NCBI GenBank assembly: GCA_913776675.1
Contig: CAJYRE010000311.1
Span: forward strand, 1-5,583
Reading direction: 5' to 3'
Length of the DNA: 5,583 nt
Source: Rhizobiaceae bacterium
GTDB lineage: Bacteria > Pseudomonadota > Alphaproteobacteria > Rhizobiales > Rhizobiaceae
The first letter of the stretch is position 1, and each line of letters opens with the position of its first letter. The notes below the pieces were generated by a model. The model was not told where the DNA came from, searched no databases, and worked only from the letters and a program-made list of their open reading frames with translations. Below, in pieces: positions 5,081 to 5,583 of this stretch. The position numbers and the translations under genes are program-made.

Positions 5081-5583
5081 TTAGACCACCCGGATCACAA
5101 CGCCCATCAGCGCTGCCACGCCGAGAACTGTGGGAATGCCGCGCTGAAACTGAAACAGCAAAAGGCCAGCCACAAGCGTTACACACATTGCGGCGAGATC
5201 AAGCGTGTTCCAGACAGGAATGGTCACCGAAAGCCCAAGCTTGGCAACAATATCTGTGCGAACCACCCCCTTAAACAGCACATGCAGGCCAAACCAGACG
5301 GAAAGATTTAAAATCACCCCCACGACAGCCGCTGTGATACTGGAGAGGGCGGCATCCAAAGCTGCATGGCCGCGCAGACGCTCGATGATCGGCGCACCGG
5401 CAAAGATAAACAGAAAGCTCGGCATGAAGGTTGCCCAAGCCGTCAGCACGCCGCCGAGAAGACCGGCCACGACTGGCCATAGCCCGCCGGGCTCACGAAA
5501 GGCCGCGAGATACCCGACAAAAGACAGCACCAGCACCAAAGGACCGGGTGTGGTTTCGGCAAGCGCCAGACCATCCAGCATTT
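5081..5583 (-). CDS. chrA: Chromate transporter ChrA, C-terminal domain (5' end outside window)
   Basis: Inner-membrane protein of the CHR family, whose characterised members export chromate and confer resistance. The frame is open at the window edge, so only the last 166 residues are visible. They begin with MLDGLALAETTPGPL, the hallmark of the second CHR domain, and continue with FVGYLAAFR (21-29), a hydrophobic stretch with the segment FIFAGAPIIERLRG (58-71), ITAAVVGVILNLSVWF (82-97), and a hydrophobic C-terminal hairpin (about 125-165). Long ChrA proteins have about 400-450 residues in two homologous halves, so more than half the protein probably lies outside. The first visible Met is within the motif and is not taken as the start. 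It reads in the same direction as the HAD gene and ribF, 95 nt upstream of the former. Actual chromate transport in this organism is inferred from the family alone. Confidence 0.9.
   Translation of the reverse strand, partial: MLDGLALAETTPGPLVLVLSFVGYLAAFREPGGLWPVVAGLLGGVLTAWATFMPSFLFIFAGAPIIERLRGHAALDAALSSITAAVVGVILNLSVWFGLHVLFKGVVRTDIVAKLGLSVTIPVWNTLDLAAMCVTLVAGLLLFQFQRGIPTVLGVAALMGVVIRVV

Overview
The window looks like chromosomal DNA of an alphaproteobacterium, most likely of the Rhizobiaceae. This rests on the RibF amino terminus and its pairing with a TIGR01459-type HAD protein, and on an intergenic repeat of a kind I recall as abundant in Rhizobium/Agrobacterium genomes. Species cannot be fixed from the sequence.

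The left half (1-2686, + strand) is the 3' part of an oligopeptide ABC transporter operon. It holds the end of the inner-membrane permease oppC, then the ATPases oppD and oppF, tightly packed (1-nt gap, then an ATGA overlap). The proteins match the Opp branch closely, and both ATPases carry four C-terminal cysteines of the kind that bind an iron-sulfur cluster. The binding protein OppA and the partner permease OppB would lie upstream, outside the window.

The right half (3108-5583) is on the - strand, convergent with opp. In transcription order it holds the C-terminal domain of a chromate-transporter (ChrA) protein cut by the window edge, a HAD class IIA hydrolase-like protein with an atypical catalytic motif, and ribF (riboflavin kinase/FAD synthetase), which makes FMN and FAD. 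The HAD gene and ribF are 45 nt apart and probably cotranscribed.

The most interesting part is the 421-bp gap between the convergent oppF and ribF. It consists of two ~171-bp copies of one repeat module in inverted orientation around an 88-bp spacer. The module's outer end, TTTAGAG, supplies the TAG stop codon of both genes. One nucleotide after each stop lies a two-stem nested hairpin whose stems differ in sequence but stay base-paired, so the fold is conserved rather than the bases. The inner 51 bp of the two arms are nearly identical (one mismatch) and carry their own 9-bp hairpin, while the outer ~120 bp have diverged strongly. This suggests a mosaic element that serves as a shared 3' end for two converging operons. 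I found no CRISPR, tRNA, rRNA, transposase gene or riboswitch.
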